Shown piece by piece: positions 1-8,564 of a DNA stretch of 64,000 nucleotides (position 1 is its first letter; every line of letters starts with the position of its first letter). The notes beneath the pieces were generated by a model. That model made no database searches and was not told the origin of the DNA. It saw only the letters and a list, made by a program, of their open reading frames with translations. The stretch spans positions 558,001 to 622,000 of the forward strand of contig NZ_SSNL01000006.1 in assembly GCF_007004735.1 (NCBI RefSeq). Direction: 5' to 3'. Source of the stretch: Salinigranum halophilum (GTDB taxonomy: Archaea; Halobacteriota; Halobacteria; Halobacteriales; Haloferacaceae). Made by a program: the position numbers and the translations under genes.

Positions 1-169
1 AGCTACACAGCCGAGGGGTGTCTTCCGATTGACTCACCAGCACTGTCGGGCGACATCTTCGAGCCTTCACCCTTCCCAGAATTACGGAGGACAAGTGTGT
101 TGCAACGACTCTGGCTAGTCGAAACAAGTTGAGGGGCGACCTGGTCGTAGCGAGGAGAGCTCATGCAAC

Positions 170-430
170 TCGCAGACACGACGGAGTCGAACGTGACGAC
201 GCTGCCGATCGAGACTTTCTCGAACCTCCAGACTGGGGCGACCATCTGGCGGTTGTTCCCTCGGATCCCGTGACGGCCGGGCTCGTGGACTCCCCCGCCA
301 CTGGCTTCGAGCTGAAAATGTGTCGTCCCCAGATCGAGGTCATCATCGTCTTCGTGCCAGCCCAGACTCACGGCATCATCTCGACATCGATGCCTGCAAC
401 GACGGTTCGCGGCCGAAGCTGAGAGGCCTC
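170..430 (-). pseudogene. Decayed second copy of the gene at 1449-1889
   Basis: Read on the minus strand, the segment around 305-372 gives GWHEDDDDLDLGTTHFQLE. This lines up with GWHQDEDHTDLGAAHFQY in the intact protein encoded at 1449-1889. Downstream similarity continues weakly through a Trp/Phe-rich stretch and needs frame changes. There is no usable start region and no partner wHTH gene beside it. I infer a remnant of a second, inverted copy of the same two-gene module; the function of the family is unknown to me. Confidence 0.6.
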
Positions 431-439
431 GTGTCGAAC

Positions 440-868
440 GTTGGTGGTTCCGTTCAAGCAGTTGTTCACGCAAGAGTTCATGCAGCTATACACCGAGTTT
501 GAGTCGTTCGGAACGTTGCTTGAAACCAGTTAATGGTGAGATAATTCGTCGAAGTCACACTGATTCTCCCAATGATGTCCTTAGCGGCCACCGGAAGAGA
601 GAAATCAATATGCAAATCCCATCTAAAGCTGTTCGATCCTCCTACCTTCCGAATCAAATACCGAGGCTACCGCTACTGGAACTCTTCGACAAGAGGAGCA
701 ACCGTCTTCAGTCGTTCGTTGAGGAAGGGGGCTTAGCGCCTACTTTCAGCTAAAATCGATGTCCTCATGATCGGTAGATTGGACGCCTCACGTAACGATT
801 CGGCTCTCGTTGGACATCCCGTTACGAACCCGGCTCTCCTCAGAAATGTCGATCAGTCCACCCTGAGC
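440..868. other. Stretch without a recognisable gene
   Basis: Short open frames exist on both strands, but none has a family signature, a convincing start or haloarchaeal codon bias. A direct repeat-like pair (cgattcggctctc / cgaacccggctctcc) near 798-841 is too short to interpret. Confidence 0.4.
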
Positions 869-877
869 GGACCAGAG

Positions 878-890
878 TCTATATAATCCG
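878..890 (+). promoter_or_regulatory. Putative TATA box for the wHTH/partner operon
   Basis: The AT-rich sequence tctatataatcc lies about 50 bp before the ATG at 934. A second AT-rich stretch (aattatttctata, 901-913) is closer, at about 27 bp, and would suit a leaderless transcript. Either could be the archaeal promoter. Confidence 0.4.
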
Positions 891-933
891 AATCACCTCA
901 AATTATTTCTATACAGACACTGTAGACGTCGTC

Positions 934-1452
934 ATGAGCGACGAACCGGCTCGATCCTGGACTGACAGTCTGTCGGCGGCCGAGCGCGTCGAAGCAGTCG
1001 CGCTCACCGTCAGTGAGCCCCGAACGGCTAACTGGATCGCCTCGGAGGCAGAGGTCGCCCACGAGACAGCGACGAAGTACCTCAAACGACTCACAGACGA
1101 CGGCAAACTGAGCTCGGAGGAACGCGGCCAGCAGACGACGTACGAGCCCGACCTCGTCGGTCAATACCTCATCGAGATGCGCGAACTCTACGAAGGACAC
1201 TCCCCGGACGAACTCGCCGCGAGTCTCGAAGACATGAACGAGCAAATCCGAACGTGGAAGACCGAGTACGACGTCGAAACCCCCAACGAACTCCGTGCAA
1301 GCCTCGTGCGGACAGAAGACGCCACAGACGAACGCGAGCGTCGACAAGCAGCCCGCAAGTGGGATCACCTCGAAACGCGTCGTCGTCTCGTCGAGGATGC
1401 ACTCCGGCTCTACGACCGGTTCCCCGGTGAGCGGCACTCGACATCCGCATGA
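934..1452 (+). CDS. Winged helix-turn-helix protein (DUF7342-like)
   Basis: This 172-residue acidic protein has an N-terminal winged-helix fold (about residues 20-75). The recognition region reads TANWIASEAEVAHETATKYL, followed by a basic wing. The rest is helical and charged. It resembles haloarchaeal TrmB/ArsR-like regulators that I believe are catalogued as DUF7342. The stop codon overlaps the next start as ATGA, so the two genes are translationally coupled. The arrangement of a small DNA-binding protein followed by a small conserved partner is like a toxin-antitoxin or autoregulated pair, but no toxin motif is visible. The start at 934 is supported by the AT-rich promoter just upstream. 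Confidence 0.7.
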   Translation: MSDEPARSWTDSLSAAERVEAVALTVSEPRTANWIASEAEVAHETATKYLKRLTDDGKLSSEERGQQTTYEPDLVGQYLIEMRELYEGHSPDELAASLEDMNEQIRTWKTEYDVETPNELRASLVRTEDATDERERRQAARKWDHLETRRRLVEDALRLYDRFPGERHSTSA

Positions 1453-1889
1453 ACCGGGGATCAGAAAACCCGGCCATCTATCGGACACTCAAGGACGTAC
1501 TCGAGCGGCAAGCGGAGGTTGTCTCTGTCTGGTTCGAGCCAGACGCGATCCAGAAACGATACCTCGCGGCCGAGATCGAGCCACAGCGTGTCGTGCCACC
1601 GACCGGGCCCGAGTCACCACAACTCGAGGTCCACTGGAAACTCACTCCGCCCCACGACGAGTTCAGGATCGACTACGCCGACCCGAATGTGGGGTTCCAC
1701 TGCGGCTGGCACCAAGACGAGGACCACACGGACCTCGGCGCGGCGCACTTCCAGTACCAGACAGCTTGGATGGAGACCCCACACTACGAAGGGGTCGTGT
1801 TCGAAGCAGCGTCTCCTCCGAAGCTCCTCTGGGAGTGCTGTGGCGAACTCTTCGAGGATGTAGTTCCCAACTATACCACAGAGCGCTGA
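1449..1889 (+). CDS. Conserved haloarchaeal hypothetical, partner of the wHTH gene
   Basis: This 146-residue soluble protein starts inside the stop codon of the wHTH gene (ATGA overlap). It has a His/Asp/Glu-rich central motif, FHCGWHQDEDHTDLGAAHF at about residues 78-96, and a C-terminal half with WECCGELFEDVV. The clustered His and acidic residues could bind a metal or form an active site, but I do not recognise a catalytic family. A broken relative lies at 170-430 in the opposite orientation, so the family is multi-copy here. A toxin role is possible by arrangement only. Confidence 0.65.
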   Translation: MNRGSENPAIYRTLKDVLERQAEVVSVWFEPDAIQKRYLAAEIEPQRVVPPTGPESPQLEVHWKLTPPHDEFRIDYADPNVGFHCGWHQDEDHTDLGAAHFQYQTAWMETPHYEGVVFEAASPPKLLWECCGELFEDVVPNYTTER

Positions 1890-1965
1890 GTCCTTTCTCG
1901 AGACGGATGTTCACAGCCCCCCTCCCGAGGTGGGGACTCTTTGGGTAACACACGCTGACCACGCC

Positions 1966-2195
<230 letters not shown>

Positions 2196-2231
2196 TATCC
2201 TCGATAAGAGTGGCGTAGGCCAGACGAACTA

Positions 2232-3662
2232 CTATCCGAGCGATCCCTCCATCTCCAGTTCGACGAGCCGGTTGAGTTCGACCGCGTACTCGATGGGCAA
2301 CTCTTCGGTGATGGGCTCGATGAAGCCCGAAACGATCATCTGCTTTGCGTCGTCGTCGTCCAGACCGCGCGACTGGAGGTAGAAGACGTCCTCGTCGCCG
2401 ATCTTCCCGACGGTGGCCTCGTGGGCGACATTCACTGTGGACTCGTTAATCTCCATGTACGGCATCGTGTCCGACGTGGACTCGTTGTCGAACATCAGCG
2501 CGTCACACTCGACCGACGTTGAGGAGTCTTGAGCGCCGTCGGCGATGTGGACCAGCCCACGGTAGTTGGTGCGGCCGCCGTCTTTCGAGATGGACTTCGA
2601 CTCGATGGTCGATTTCGTGTCCGGCGCGTTGTGATACACCTTCGCGCCAGTGTCGATGTTCTGGCCCTTACCGGCGAACGCGATGGTGATGTGGTTGTCA
2701 GTCGCGCCCGGTCCCTTCAGGATCGTCGATGGATACAGCATCGTCGCCTTCGAGCCCATCGACCCGGAGATCCACTCCATCGTCGCATCTTTCTCGGCAA
2801 TCGCACGCTTCGTGTTGAGATTGTAGGTGTTCTTCGACCAGTTTTGTACCGTCGAGTACTGGACGTGAGCGTTCTCTTTCACGATCACCTCGACGCCGCC
2901 CGAGTGCAGATTGAACGCCGAGTACTTCGGGGCCGAACAGCCCTCGATGTAGTGAACCTCAGAGTTTGGCTCCGCAATGATGAGCGTATGTTCGAACTGC
3001 CCCATCCCCTCGGAGTTCATCCGGAAATACGCCTGGACGGGCATCTCGACGGTGACATCCTCGGGAACGTAGACGAACGAGCCGCCGGACCAGATGGCCC
3101 CGTGCAGCGCCGCGAACTTATTGTCGCTCGGCGGCACGCACTTGGTCATGAAGTACTCGCGGACGAGGTCTTCGTGTTCCTGCACGGCCTCATCCATATT
3201 ACAGAAGATGACGCCTTTCTCTTCCCAGCGCTCCTGCATGTTCTGATAGACGACTTCGGACTCGTACTGGGCTCCCACACCGGAGAGTGCATTCTTTTCG
3301 GCTTCCGGAATACCGAGCTTGTCGAATGTATCCTTGATGTCTTCGGGCAACTCTTCCCAGTCGTCGACGCCGGCGCGGACGTCGACATCGGGGCGGATGT
3401 ACGGGACGATTTCGTTGACGTCGACCTCCGACAGGTCTGGCTGCCCCGGCCAGTCAGTTGGCATCGGCATCTCTTGCCAGAGGTTCAACGCACGCAGTCG
3501 TCGCTTCAACATCCACTCGGGCTCGTCCTTATCCTCAGAGATGAGCCGTATGGTCTCTTCTGTCAGCCCTTTGTCGGTCTTGAACGCTGCTGCTTCCTCT
3601 TTCTTGAAATCGAACCGGTCTTCGGTATCGGTCTCGCGAAGGTGCTCTTGGTCGGAGCTCAT
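2232..3662 (-). CDS. sufB: Fe-S cluster assembly scaffold protein SufB
   Basis: This 476-residue protein matches SufB, the scaffold subunit of the SufBCD complex that assembles iron-sulfur clusters in the cytoplasm. Visible signatures are the N-terminal SufBD helical region, the beta-helix core (GGSFVYVPEDV, GAKVYHNAPDT), the conserved Cys in SVECDALMFDNESTSDTMP that corresponds to the cluster/sulfur-transfer cysteine, the HEATVGKI motif with its conserved Glu, and the usual C-terminus ELPIEYAVELNRLVELEMEG. ATG at 3662 is preferred over the in-frame TTG at 3665. Neither sufC nor sufD is adjacent, so this is a stand-alone copy, possibly a paralogue of the main operon gene. It is divergent from the TFB gene. 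Confidence 0.93.
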   Translation of the reverse strand: MSSDQEHLRETDTEDRFDFKKEEAAAFKTDKGLTEETIRLISEDKDEPEWMLKRRLRALNLWQEMPMPTDWPGQPDLSEVDVNEIVPYIRPDVDVRAGVDDWEELPEDIKDTFDKLGIPEAEKNALSGVGAQYESEVVYQNMQERWEEKGVIFCNMDEAVQEHEDLVREYFMTKCVPPSDNKFAALHGAIWSGGSFVYVPEDVTVEMPVQAYFRMNSEGMGQFEHTLIIAEPNSEVHYIEGCSAPKYSAFNLHSGGVEVIVKENAHVQYSTVQNWSKNTYNLNTKRAIAEKDATMEWISGSMGSKATMLYPSTILKGPGATDNHITIAFAGKGQNIDTGAKVYHNAPDTKSTIESKSISKDGGRTNYRGLVHIADGAQDSSTSVECDALMFDNESTSDTMPYMEINESTVNVAHEATVGKIGDEDVFYLQSRGLDDDDAKQMIVSGFIEPITEELPIEYAVELNRLVELEMEGSLG

Positions 3663-3800
3663 CAACTAAAGTTTGTAGTATAAGAAAATAAAGCTAGGGC
3701 ACTCAAACTGTAGTTTGTAACTACAATAGGTTTCTTTCATAGTCTGTAGAAACTATTAGTGGTCACAAAACTTTACTGTCGGTAGGATAAAAGGGGGTGT

Positions 3801-4763
3801 ATGAATCACCAGACTCGCAAAACGACTGCCCCAGTCGCAGATTCAAAAACAGAGCACTCACAGGAGCAGCGATGCCCCGAGTGTAGTGAAAAAGTACTCG
3901 CAGAGAGTGACACGGCCGAGAAGGTGTGTACTGCCTGTGGATTGGTTCTCGATGAGCAACGGATCGACCGTGGGCCGGAGTGGCGTGCCTTCGATGCGGC
4001 TGAAAAGGCAGCGAAATCACGTGTTGGCGCCCCGACGACGCAGTTAATGCACGACAAGGGGCTGTCGACCAATATCGGCTGGCAGAATAAAGACACATAC
4101 GGGAATCCAGTGTCGCCGCGAAAGCGCCAGCGACTCCAGCGATTACGGACGTGGAACGAACGCTTCCGGACACGGGATTCAGCAGAGCGCAACCTCAAGC
4201 AGGCGCTCGGTGAGATCGATCGGATGGCCTCTGCGTTGGGGGTACACAAGCCGACACGCGAGACTGCAAGCGTGATGTATCGGCGCGCGTTAGAGGAGGG
4301 CCTCTTGCCAGGGCGCTCAATCGAGGGGGTTGCAACCGCGGTTCTGTACGCTGCGACACGACTCGATGGCGTTGCGCGGACCATCGACGAAGTCGCTGTC
4401 GTCAGCCGTGTCGAGTCGCTGGAGATCAAGCGCACCTACAGATACGTCGTCCGAGAGCTCGACATCCAGATCCCGCCGACGGATCCAATAGAGTACGTCG
4501 GTCGTATCGTCTCCGAACTGAACTGTAGCGATGACACGACACGACAGGCCCGCCAACTGATCGAGGCCGCCACGGCTCACGGCGTTCACAGCGGAAAACA
4601 CCCCGTCGGGATTGCTGCGAGTGCCGTCTATGCGGCGGGGAAGCTCTGTGGTGAAAATATCACTCAAGACGACGTGTCGGAGGTTGCTGACGTCAGTAAC
4701 GTCACGATTCGGAACCGATATCGCGAGGTTCTCAACGCTTACGAGAAGCGTCACACTGATTGA
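3801..4763 (+). CDS. tfb: Transcription initiation factor IIB
   Basis: TFB bridges TBP-bound promoter DNA and archaeal RNA polymerase. The 320-residue protein has an N-terminal zinc ribbon (C25-x2-C28 and C43-x2-C46) and a B-reader/linker region (GPEWRAFD, then the SRVGAPTT segment). Two cyclin-like repeats follow at about 110-200 and 215-305. The C-terminal recognition helix region (DVSNVTIRNRYREVL) should contact the BRE. Haloarchaea carry many TFB paralogues that set regulon-specific transcription; this one sits alone, divergent from sufB across an AT-rich 138-bp spacer. Whether it is a general or specialised TFB cannot be told from sequence. Confidence 0.95.
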   Translation: MNHQTRKTTAPVADSKTEHSQEQRCPECSEKVLAESDTAEKVCTACGLVLDEQRIDRGPEWRAFDAAEKAAKSRVGAPTTQLMHDKGLSTNIGWQNKDTYGNPVSPRKRQRLQRLRTWNERFRTRDSAERNLKQALGEIDRMASALGVHKPTRETASVMYRRALEEGLLPGRSIEGVATAVLYAATRLDGVARTIDEVAVVSRVESLEIKRTYRYVVRELDIQIPPTDPIEYVGRIVSELNCSDDTTRQARQLIEAATAHGVHSGKHPVGIAASAVYAAGKLCGENITQDDVSEVADVSNVTIRNRYREVLNAYEKRHTD

Positions 4764-4845
4764 AAATCCCGGACACACTCAATGCTATGCCTGCGGGCAC
4801 AGTTACTGGTATTCGTAGAAGGGGTCTCCTCATCACCGATCTTCG

Positions 4846-5100
4846 AGTCATCGCTTACTGATTGTACCACGCAGAGAGAACGGCGCTCTCGGCATTGTCG
4901 CGAATGGTCTTACTAGTAGACCCAGAAGTGAATTCAACGCGCGTATCTCACAGACCGCCTTTGCGGAAACCGGCCTTGCCGACAGCCGTCTCCATGTTCG
5001 GTATGGAGACGATTTCAACGGTACCGGGTTCTGTATGAGCGAACTCGGCATCGTGGATTCCCGGCTGCAACTCGTTCACGGACTCGTCGTCGTGCGCTGA
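4846..5100 (+). pseudogene. Possible 3' fragment of an unidentified gene
   Basis: One plus-strand frame is open with coding-like residues (for example AFAETGLADSRLHVRYGDDF) and ends at a TGA at 5098-5100, but it has no ATG or GTG start and is cut upstream by a stop near 4816. It overlaps the 3' end of the converging membrane-protein gene by 25 bp. I do not recognise the family. It may be a truncated gene or a chance open frame. Confidence 0.25.
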
Positions 5101-5471
5101 TCGCGGATGACCTGCACCGCCGCCACGAGAAGGACGAGACAGACGGCGATCATCACACCCTGTGAGACGGCCGCGATCGGTGAGTCAACTGTGCCACCGG
5201 TTAGCAACGCGATTAGGTCCGGGATTCCACGCGTCGATCCGGCCACTCCGAGCACTGCCAGTAGGCCGATTCCGTAGGCGGCCAGCCGTTGCCGATCTGT
5301 CTGACGGTACCCCGCCACGCTCAAGATAGCGACGAGAACGCCGAAGAAAGCGGGAATGAGCGCCGTGATACTCACAAAGTCGGAGAGGGTGTAGGCACCG
5401 ACGCCCAAGACAACGAGTGCGATTCCGAGCACGATACCCAGTATGAACGCAGACGGTCTTGAACTCGACAT
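5076..5471 (-). CDS. Small membrane protein with four predicted helices
   Basis: This 131-residue protein starts MSSSRPSAFILGIVLG at ATG 5471; an upstream in-frame start at 5534 would add a polar leader without hydrophobicity. Four hydrophobic segments lie at about residues 8-28, 32-52, 68-85 and 105-125. The longest polar loop, containing RQTDRQR, lies between helices two and three. The fold suggests an integral cytoplasmic-membrane protein of a common haloarchaeal hypothetical type. No transport or enzymatic motif is visible. Confidence 0.65.
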   Translation of the reverse strand: MSSSRPSAFILGIVLGIALVVLGVGAYTLSDFVSITALIPAFFGVLVAILSVAGYRQTDRQRLAAYGIGLLAVLGVAGSTRGIPDLIALLTGGTVDSPIAAVSQGVMIAVCLVLLVAAVQVIRDQRTTTSP

Positions 5472-5581
5472 ATACTGAGAACTGTTTGGAGTGGGCCTAT
5501 AGGTTTCTATGCGGTATCTCACACGCAGCTGCACTCACCCGCTGTATCGGTCACGACGTTACTGACGCATATCGATTATCA

Positions 5582-6013
5582 GGGAAGCACCGCGAGTGCA
5601 AGCAGACGTCCTCAAATCGCTCCTCATGGGCGTCGAGGACGATGTCGGTGCCCCGACCTGCTTCATCTACAGGCTCCCGGACCCAGACGCTCTCGAGAAG
5701 AAACGTATGGAGCAGTACGTCGACGACCACCCCGTACGGCGACGAGCGCACGCTTGAAGCGCTGGAAAGGCCAGCGAGACGACGACCTGCGTCGCTTCAC
5801 GGAGATGACTGACCGATTCTTTACACGCGGCCAAGAGCGTGACCTTGACGAACGCGTCGTCCGCATCGTGATGCCATCTGACGACACCGTCTCCGGGTCC
5901 ACCGCCCAACTCCGGAGTCTCTTCCGGGATGGCTACGATCTCCGCCACGAGTCGACGAGACCACTCACACGTCCTACCGCGAACAGGACGTCGTTGAGCG
6001 ACGGGAGCGGCTA
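5582..6013 (+). pseudogene. Frameshifted hypothetical gene, cut by the adjacent MITE
   Basis: Three plus-strand frames join into one coding-like product. They read FIYRLPDPDALEKKRMEQYV (about 5660-5720), then GDERTLEALE, RFTEMTDRFFTRGQERDLDE and RIVMPSDDTVSGSTAQLRS (5754-5930), and finally TSYREQDVVERRER up to the left end of the inverted-repeat element at 6011. At least two single-base frame changes are needed, at about 5740 and 5950. No start codon is evident. I do not recognise the parent family; the gene is dead. Confidence 0.5.
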
Positions 6014-6123
6014 TAGTAGAGTTTGAAAGAATCCACTCACTCGATTGCCAGGGCCTATTGTGAACCCGTTGGGACGGCCAGAGCGACGCAATCGGCTGCG
6101 AAGAGTTTCAAACTCTACTATAG
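6011..6123. repeat. 113-bp MITE-like element with perfect 18-bp terminal inverted repeats
   Basis: The left end ctatagtagagtttgaaa (6011-6028) is the exact reverse complement of the right end tttcaaactctactatag (6106-6123). The 77-bp interior has no open frame. The size and the perfect termini fit a miniature inverted-repeat transposable element mobilised by a full IS elsewhere. A clear target duplication is not visible. The left end coincides with the point where the upstream reading frame is lost. Confidence 0.85.
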
Positions 6124-6630
6124 AACGAGTGCTCGACGAGTAGCGCAGATGCTCGATTTTACTACGTTCGGAGACGGTTACCCCACGAGAGAACGTTGAT
6201 GACGTCGGGTAACCAGCGTCTCCACAGCGGGGTCGTCGTTACCCGCTCGATGAGTACTGCTTGTCGACCGAGACCTGTTCGAGACGAATCTTAGCCTCCG
6301 ATGACCGCTCTCCCTTACGTGGGCGTAACCGGTCCAGTTGACTCCTCTTTGTCGTCGGGGTCGCCACGATTGAGGATTGCGTCACGGATTCGGTCGAATG
6401 CCGATCGATCGGTGCGGACAACTGGTGTGTACATGCCTCGAGTTTGTGTTATTGTTTGTCACACTTGGGTCTGACGCCAGTGGCTAGTCGACAATCGGAA
6501 CGTGTCTCTCGTTCAATTATTCCTCGAAAGGCGATACGTGAACAGTTCGACCCCACCGTAGACTGTAATGACCCAACTCGCTTCACCTTCTGACTACAGA
6601 ACGACAACTTATTCGTCCTGATAAGAGAGT
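6124..6630. other. Stretch with no confident gene
   Basis: Apart from the doubtful 39-codon frame at 6315-6434, no family signature was found on either strand. Base composition is mixed, with an AT-rich patch at 6440-6465 (gttattgtttgtcac), and the region sits among gene remnants, so it is probably decayed sequence. Confidence 0.4.
6315..6434 (-). CDS. Possible 39-residue peptide
   Basis: ATG at 6434 opens a short frame reading MYTPVVRTDRSAFDRIRDAI, then an acidic, Gly/Pro-containing tail. The first half could form an amphipathic helix. Codon usage is haloarchaeal and an AT-rich stretch lies 20-30 bp upstream, but no family is recognised and it may be a gene fragment. Confidence 0.25.
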   Translation of the reverse strand: MYTPVVRTDRSAFDRIRDAILNRGDPDDKEESTGPVTPT

Positions 6631-6639
6631 CAACCGGAT

Positions 6640-6945
6640 CGCTCTACCACAAGGACAGCGACAGTCCGAAGGACGATTGATGCGACACTGCCGAGAAGTT
6701 GCCGCTCGAGATTCGACCGGTCGTGAGACTCCATGGCGACGATATCGATATCGAGATTCTGCGGACACACGAGCGAACCGATTTCGGTCGGTACGTCATG
6801 GGCGGTGTCAGCGCCAAACTCGTTTGAACGTCCACGGTGCCAGTGATGTGGGTACGTGAACCAGGCCCCGAGGTCGTCCCCGATTCCTGCATGGACTGCG
6901 TGCTCGCGACCAGCGCAAGAGCGATTGGAGTGGAGAGCCACACCT
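6640..6945 (-). pseudogene. UspA-family C-terminal fragment
   Basis: The minus strand contains LDIDIVAMESHDRSNLERQL followed by LGSVASIVLRTVAVLVVER. This is the diagnostic universal-stress-protein C-terminal motif (DLIVMG-H-RSGL-LLGSVAE-VVR---PVLVV). The GTHGR nucleotide-binding motif is degraded to ESHDR. Upstream, a helix-like HAVHAG segment is present but in a shifted frame, and the N-terminal strand with PTDGS is missing. The gene is dead. A matching N-terminal Usp fragment lies at 7455-7700 on the other side of the PPOX-like gene. Confidence 0.75.
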
Positions 6946-6972
6946 TTTGACCTCGCGCCTCGAAGGACTCGT

Positions 6973-7431
6973 ATGGCAGATATTCGCTCGGTACGGATGA
7001 GCGATGACGAACGGAGCGAATTCTTGGGCTGCGGTGGGACGGGTATAATCTCGTTCGATACCCTGGACGAAGACCCGCCGTATTCCCGTCCGGTGTCGTA
7101 TGGGTACGACACAGAGACGAGGAACTTCTACTTCCGGTTCGCCGTTGGGCCCGACGACGCCGGAAAGGCAGATATCGTAGACGAAGAGAGGATGATATCG
7201 TTCGTCACGTACGACCAGACGGACAGTGGTTGGCGAAGCGTCATCGCCACGGGGAGACTGGAAGAAATCACGAAATCGGCACTCGATCCATCTGTCGCCG
7301 AGGCGATGGAACGGATAACCATCCCGTTCGTGGACGTGTACGACAGTCATCCACTTACCTTGGAGTTCCGATTCTTCCGACTTACCCCCGACGAAGTCAC
7401 AGGGAAACAAGAAGCAGGCACCGTGGACTGA
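6973..7431 (+). CDS. Pyridoxamine 5'-phosphate oxidase-like FMN-binding protein
   Basis: This 152-residue protein starts at ATG 6973 (MADIRSVRMSDDERSEFLGC). It has the split-barrel flavin-binding pattern of the PPOX-like family: GTGIISF strand, RPVSYGYD, FYFRFA, ERMISFVTYDQ, WRSVIATGRLEEI. Such proteins bind FMN or F420 and act as small oxidoreductases or flavin sequestration proteins; the substrate is unknown. The longer frame from 6856 would run through the Usp remnant and is not preferred. The gene sits between two opposite-strand Usp fragments. Confidence 0.85.
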   Translation: MADIRSVRMSDDERSEFLGCGGTGIISFDTLDEDPPYSRPVSYGYDTETRNFYFRFAVGPDDAGKADIVDEERMISFVTYDQTDSGWRSVIATGRLEEITKSALDPSVAEAMERITIPFVDVYDSHPLTLEFRFFRLTPDEVTGKQEAGTVD

Positions 7432-7454
7432 GTGGTGTGACGTCGTGTTCCGTG

Positions 7455-7700
7455 GTTATCTCCGTGCTGTGGTCGGAGGCCAGTCACGTGCATCATCGAG
7501 TATGTCGTCCGCTTCGCCCGAGCCGCTTCGTGGTATCTCTCGAGCTGAGCCTGAGAGAGCGATCCGTCGGTCTCCCACGCACCGTGTGGTGTCATACCAG
7601 AGAGAACCGTGATCCGGTCCTCAGGAGATGTCGTTACCGCGTACGCCAAGCCCTCCAGAGCCTTCGGCGATCCGTCCGCGGGGACGAGGCACACGACGGG
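7455..7700 (-). pseudogene. UspA-family N-terminal fragment
   Basis: The minus strand reads VCLVPADGSPKALEGLAYAV and DRITVLSGMTPHGAWETDGS, the first beta-alpha unit of a universal stress protein with the P-x-DGS motif. After about 60 residues a one-base shift is needed to continue as ADDILDDARDWPPTTAR, and then a stop occurs. The nucleotide-binding C-terminal half is absent here, although a C-terminal Usp fragment occurs at 6640-6945. Confidence 0.75.
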
Positions 7701-7796
7701 AATCGTTCACCAGCCGGGTTTCGTTCACCCCTTGAATCGTTCACACCGAATAACGCTATGTCGTAGTATCACAAAGCGTCGTCCGGGTGCGATCCC

Positions 7797-8228
7797 ATGG
7801 CCGCAACGAAACCATTCGAGCACAAACAGATGATAGAACGGTATCTCACGGCGTTCAACGAGCAAGACGTGGACGCCTTACCGGAGGTAGTGACTGAGGA
7901 TGTTCTTGTTCAGGGGTTGATCGGTGCCGATGGAGACGTGAACGGTATCGAGGAGTACGAAGCATGGTGGAGAGAAACGTTGTCTGGTCTCCCTGATGCC
8001 CGTATCGAAATAGATGATTACTTCGAGTCTGGGGACAGGGCTGCCGCTCGCTGGACCTTCACCGGAACGCACGAAAGGGCCCTCTTTGAAATTCCGGCGA
8101 CGAACCGGGCCTTCGAGATTACAGGCTTTGCGCTCTTCAGGATAGAAGACGGGAAGATCGCCGAAAAGAGGTATCAACAAGACGACCTCGGCATGCTCCA
8201 ACAACTCGGCGTCATCGAGGAGAGCTAA
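7797..8228 (+). CDS. SnoaL-like NTF2-fold protein (ester cyclase family)
   Basis: This 143-residue protein has the cone-shaped SnoaL/NTF2 pattern. An N-terminal helix (MIERYLTAFNEQDVDALPEV) is followed by TEDVLVQG, GIEEYEAWW, the RIEIDDYFESGDRAAARWTF strand pair, ITGFALFRIEDGKIAEK and a C-terminal LGMLQQLGVI. Members include polyketide cyclases and many uncharacterised stress-related proteins; no specific substrate can be assigned. It converges on the end of the eCIS operon. Confidence 0.88.
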   Translation: MAATKPFEHKQMIERYLTAFNEQDVDALPEVVTEDVLVQGLIGADGDVNGIEEYEAWWRETLSGLPDARIEIDDYFESGDRAAARWTFTGTHERALFEIPATNRAFEITGFALFRIEDGKIAEKRYQQDDLGMLQQLGVIEES

Positions 8229-8564
8229 CAGTTTCCCGAACATCCTCCTCGACAGAGAAACAAGGCGAGTGCCTCGGGGTCGTACAGAAATCTTCGATTT
8301 CCGTGATGACGAGAGACGCAGTCTCTCGAACCACTTGACGCCGAGGCGGTTCACGACTCAATGGTGTCGTTGTACGAACCACCGTTGGACGGGGGGAGGA
8401 AACGAGACAACGTGTCGTGTCGACCTCCGCGTGGACGCGAGTGGATGTGTTCGTAACTCGCTTGAAACGACACAGCACCGATCGAGCCGGCCCGTCAGTC
8501 ACAAGCTGGCCGTCGCAGAGCGCAACCGATGGCTCCGACCCAGAGAGAAACAGACGCGGGAGCG
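8229..8564. other. Convergent intergenic region, nothing recognised
   Basis: This 336-bp stretch lies between the 3' ends of the SnoaL-like gene and the eCIS fibre gene. I see no gene, no strong hairpin with a T-run, and no repeat. It probably contains both transcription ends. Confidence 0.4.

Noticed and set aside
2529-3683. Long plus-strand open frame of 384 codons
   Set aside because: It lies antisense to sufB, and its Val/Arg/Asp-rich composition is what the opposite strand of GC-rich haloarchaeal genes gives; no domain is visible.
5551-5948. Minus-strand frames opposite the frameshifted hypothetical
   Set aside because: The plus-strand frames join into a coherent, charged protein-like sequence; the minus frames do not.
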